This document shows positions 60,613 to 64,000 of a stretch of DNA of 64,000 bases, one piece after another. Positions within the stretch are counted from its first letter, which is position 1. Every line of letters starts with the position of its first letter. Made by a program: the position numbers and the translations under genes. This DNA comes from Tenodera sinensis (Eukaryota > Arthropoda > Insecta > Mantodea > Mantidae). The notes under the pieces are model-generated. The model ran no database searches, was not told where the DNA came from, and saw only the letters and a list, made by a program, of their open reading frames with translations. Location of the stretch: positions 27,870,435 through 27,934,434 of the forward strand of contig CM060965.1 of assembly GCA_030765045.1 (NCBI GenBank), in the 5' to 3' direction.

Positions 60613-63199
60613 TATTTCAGTTTTAAACCGTTCATTAATAGTATTAATTTATAAAATGTTCTACTGGCAGCATTTTGCAAAACTTTATCATATTTTGCAC
60701 ACATGTTAATTTTGATTTGTTCATTCTGCGACATTGTTTTATTTTCTAGCTTAAACTCTGGCTACAAACATTAAAAAGATACTTAAGTTACAACACCACT
60801 GGTATGGTGAGTAATGTATTTTAAAACACAATTATCGAAACTGCTTAACATAATAATGTTACACAGACTGTTTTAAGTTGATGTAGGTACTCAGTAAATC
60901 AGCATATATTAGCAGTAGAAGAGATTGTTTAATATTTAAATTCCAACTGAAAATGCCGCACTCTATACGAGTAGACAAGGAGTTTTGGTCACGAGTAGGC
61001 ATACAGAAACAAAGTAGTGCCTCTCTCTCTCTCTCTCCCTTCTGAGACTAATGTTAGGTATCTGAATTTCATTAAACGTTAGTTACATTAGCTTCAGTTG
61101 CAATGTTGCATTAATTTGTTATCCTTACCATTGCCGCGGCGACTGTGCTAATGAGCATCAGGCAACTTCTACTCGTCGCATTACAACCTATGCTAACTTA
61201 ACAAGCAAAATGTATATAATTATCGTTTCATGAACTCCAGCATATTCTAAGAATTATTTTATTTTGACTCTTCACATCCTATTCTCTTTTACTTTCATGC
61301 ATTAGCCCAAATTACTGCTTCAAGAAGCCCACCGTTTCCTCAATCATACCAAATAAGGACGCACACAACAAGCGTTTTCTTGGGCATGGGCAGGAATGGT
61401 AATAAGGTTTTAATTAACTTGTGCAGAAATTGAGAAATTACGACGCAATACATCAAACCTGTCCAGTTGTGTTGTGTGGTAGGTTTTCCGGCACTAATCT
61501 CAAACATGCAGGGAGTTAATGTGTGGCAAGATCCCATCCCATCCCATCCCATCACCGGCTAATTTCCCTCGATTCACCATGGCAAAATTCGTGCACGGAA
61601 AATTATCCAGCTCCCATCTTCACTGCACAACTCATCAGTGTTCATGTCAGTACTCTTGCTACTGATCAGATCAATTATTTTGCCACATGGCCCTTTTAAG
61701 CTAAACGTAAGGTTCTGAACAAAACTGTCCCACATTTATATACTGCAGAAATTTCCCCAGCATTATTAGGTATGTTTCCATAAAACACGTGCTTCAACTT
61801 TCCAAGTCAGAAAAGGTGATTGATGTTTTGGAGAACTTAGAGATAAGGATGAGCTTCAAGGAATGCAAGAACTCTACAGCAGGAAAGTTAAATGACCAGC
61901 ACGATGTGTTAAAAGACAATTTGATGCAACAGCGTATTAACCAACAGAAAAAAATTATTTTTTTCTGCTCAGAAACTATCAGAATATCCCCAGAGGAGTA
62001 TTTTTAAATTATGTTTTTATAATATTGATTGTTACGTGGGCACTTATATTGTGTAGTTTTCTTTCGTCAGGTCTATCAAGTTTTCTGCAGCAGAAGCGCG
62101 TGTTTGTCTTCCAAGCTGCCACTCACAGAAGCGAGAGTACAAGGAGCAGTAACGTTTTGTTCTCTTTTGACAAAGAAGTTGTATTCAGCAGTTAATCTGT
62201 ACTTTGGGTAACTATATATGTAAACAAGTACAGTGTAAAAACAATACAATCTTTTGAACTTGAAATTGTGTAACTTATGTCTTATTGTATTGACTATGAA
62301 TTTCTGTAGCAAATGTATTGCTTTATTATAATTATTATGATAAAGTGTTTTTGTTTCTATTTAAAGAAGCAGTACTCTCAAATGGGATGAGGCAGGAGAA
62401 ATACATTAATTATCAAGTCCAACATACCTTACAAAGGTGAGTGTATCTTGCAGTTAAATAATATCTTGATTTATTTATTTGGTAATCACTTCCTTATAAC
62501 TTAGGGTAACTTTCCACATAGTTTCCGTTGTTGTGAGGTAGAAGCTTCACGCGACACTTGTTAAGCAGCCTCGAACCGTTTCTGGGCGATCTCATTTTCC
62601 TCTGTATCACAAACAAAAATTTAAAGAAACGAGACCATTATTTGAGGTTAGCCAAAACATTTGATTCGTTATCTATGAGCTCCACCAAGTTTCCGCTCAT
62701 GTTCCACACATTTTCCATAGTTTGCTTAGTCTAAACATTTGATTTTGAAACAACTGGCAATAACACCAGATACCACTTTAGAAAAGTTAAGCTATGGTTT
62801 CCCACTAGTTTTAGATTAATATCAGAGTTAGAGGGTTTTATAGAAGTCTGCTGTATCTTCAATAGTCTACTGGTCATCAGAGGAAACGCAGAAACACAGA
62901 AGAAGCGCTTCCACTAACGAGAAGAATGGCTCGTGAAGGAGATGTATATCGTTTGCCGGCAATAAAACTGATTCAGTGCTTAGCGCTAATTTCGCATGGC
63001 ACAATAAGGGAGTTTCCTAAAGTCGTTTGTTGTTTTACTGTATGTGCCCCGGTACTTAACCTGACTGTCGGCTGTACTTACGGTGCTTTGTGATATTAAG
63101 GAAGCGGCTGCACAGGGAGCAAAGAGACAATTGTACTTTAATTGAAAATGTTTCCACAAGATGCCTCACACGAACTTGGGCAAAATTGTGGCATCTGCA
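60613..63199. other. Unassigned sequence
   Basis: (CT)9 lies at about 61021-61037. A CCCAT pentamer run (61531-61553) is the complement of the unit of the 56.5-57.5 kb minisatellite. No gene is recognised. Short opposing frames at 62029-62312 have no motif. Confidence 0.35.
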
Positions 63200-63204
63200 G
63201 CTTA

Positions 63205-63320
63205 ATCCTAAACACACAAAATAGACCTTTTGCCTAAAACGTTCTTTTTATTGAGGATCTCCAAACGTGTATTTCCTGTGATATCTCGGTATCGAATATT
63301 TTGCTTGAATGAATACTAAC
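63205..63320 (+). repeat. Rep-A, 3'-end fragment
   Basis: GAGGATCTCCAAACGTGTAT, TTCCTGTGATATCTCGG and TATCGAATATTTTGCTTGAA follow the Rep-A terminus (compare CTCAAAACGTATATTTCCGG and TCTCGACATCGAATTTTTGG at 3059-3101). Confidence 0.65.
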
Positions 63321-64000
63321 TGTACCGGTTACGAATCTAAGTGGCAGAGAAAGAAAAGTTGAAATATGTTTGCAATGTTCACACAGACTGTTGGAAGGTT
63401 TTCCTTCATAAAGTATCTCAAAATATTAAATAAAATGTTTACTTGACCATCTTTGTTTTGATTTTAGGAACTACATGAATGTTTGCTTAACATTTTCATA
63501 GTGTCTTACTACTTTTAATACATACCTTAAAGGTTTTTATCTATTGAAATAGTATTGTAATCAATTTCAAGTTTCCTTTTATAACTACTTTTTTACAAAA
63601 GGTCGTAACAAACAAATATTACTTAAAACGTGTTTATTTAAAAAACAAAAGCATGTTGCTTGTCCTTGTGCCAAACGACACTAGGCTCGAAGTTTAGTAC
63701 CCGGATGTTAAGAGGTTCTCACAATAAAAATCAGGAATATTTTGCTAGTTTCACACGCCTGGTAAGGCTTGCAAAACCTTGGTGTTATCTGCATGAGCCC
63801 AAGGGAAACGAATCTTCAGATTTATCACGTTGAAACACTCCCTCGCTGCAGACCTAGCGTCACATCACAACTTGCCATCTACCTTCAGTGGGAGTGTCAA
63901 CCGACAACACCACCATGGGGAAATCACCAACCTCCACCTCGTACTGTGCAATCGCTCACACAAATTAATCACTCATCTTAATCTTATTTTAGTATACAAT
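63321..64000. other. Unassigned sequence to window end
   Basis: AT-rich, no recognised gene or repeat. Confidence 0.4.

Overview
The window is 64 kb of intergenic or deep-intronic DNA from an animal, most probably an arthropod with a large, repeat-rich genome. The base composition is AT-rich. There are no long unique open frames, no bacterial-style gene packing, and abundant microsatellites, tRNA-derived SINEs and decayed transposons. One decayed coding fragment (43100-43761, minus strand) resembles a repeat-borne protein that I recall as widespread in arthropods. One SINE family (10186-10509, 22029-22368, 47321-47630) has a body that recalls, from memory only, SINEs of orthopteroid insects. 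I cannot name the species. I find no intact protein-coding gene, rRNA or functional tRNA gene that I can defend.

The backbone is an interspersed family, called Rep-A here, of about 0.8 kb with no coding capacity. There are about 17 copies or fragments in both orientations. The best full copies are 13758-14590 (plus) and 46186-46945 (minus). Its 3' half often carries a CA/TG microsatellite, and two fragments are interrupted by SINEs at the same internal position. Other families are SINE-1 (an intact copy with a 10-bp target-site duplication at 41307-41578), SINE-2, SINE-3 (21575-21792), SINE-4 (31490-31715 and 32055-32200) and Rep-D (24437-24720 and 44907-45048). Several single tRNA-like SINE heads are also present.

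Layout: 0-5 kb holds Rep-A pieces and a SINE-1 remnant. 5-13 kb is mostly unassigned, with four SINEs and a (GT)35 tract. 13.7-17.7 kb holds a full Rep-A, minus-strand Rep-A fragments and a perfect palindrome with 178-bp arms (17280-17651). 20-24.7 kb is a dense nest of Rep-A, SINE-2, SINE-3 and Rep-D. 25-45 kb is sparse, with microsatellites, SINEs and the coding fossil at 43.1-43.8 kb. 45-51.5 kb holds Rep-A, SINE-2 and an inverted Rep-A pair. 53.7-54.3 kb holds facing ATT and AAT arrays. 56.5-57.5 kb holds a 1-kb TGGGA/TGGGG minisatellite. 58.9 kb holds a short MITE-like element. The remainder is unassigned AT-rich sequence.

The most unusual structures are the perfect long palindrome, the pentamer minisatellite (open on both strands and rich in G-tracts) and the repeated SINE insertion at one site of Rep-A. 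All assignments come from reading the sequence; no database search was possible.
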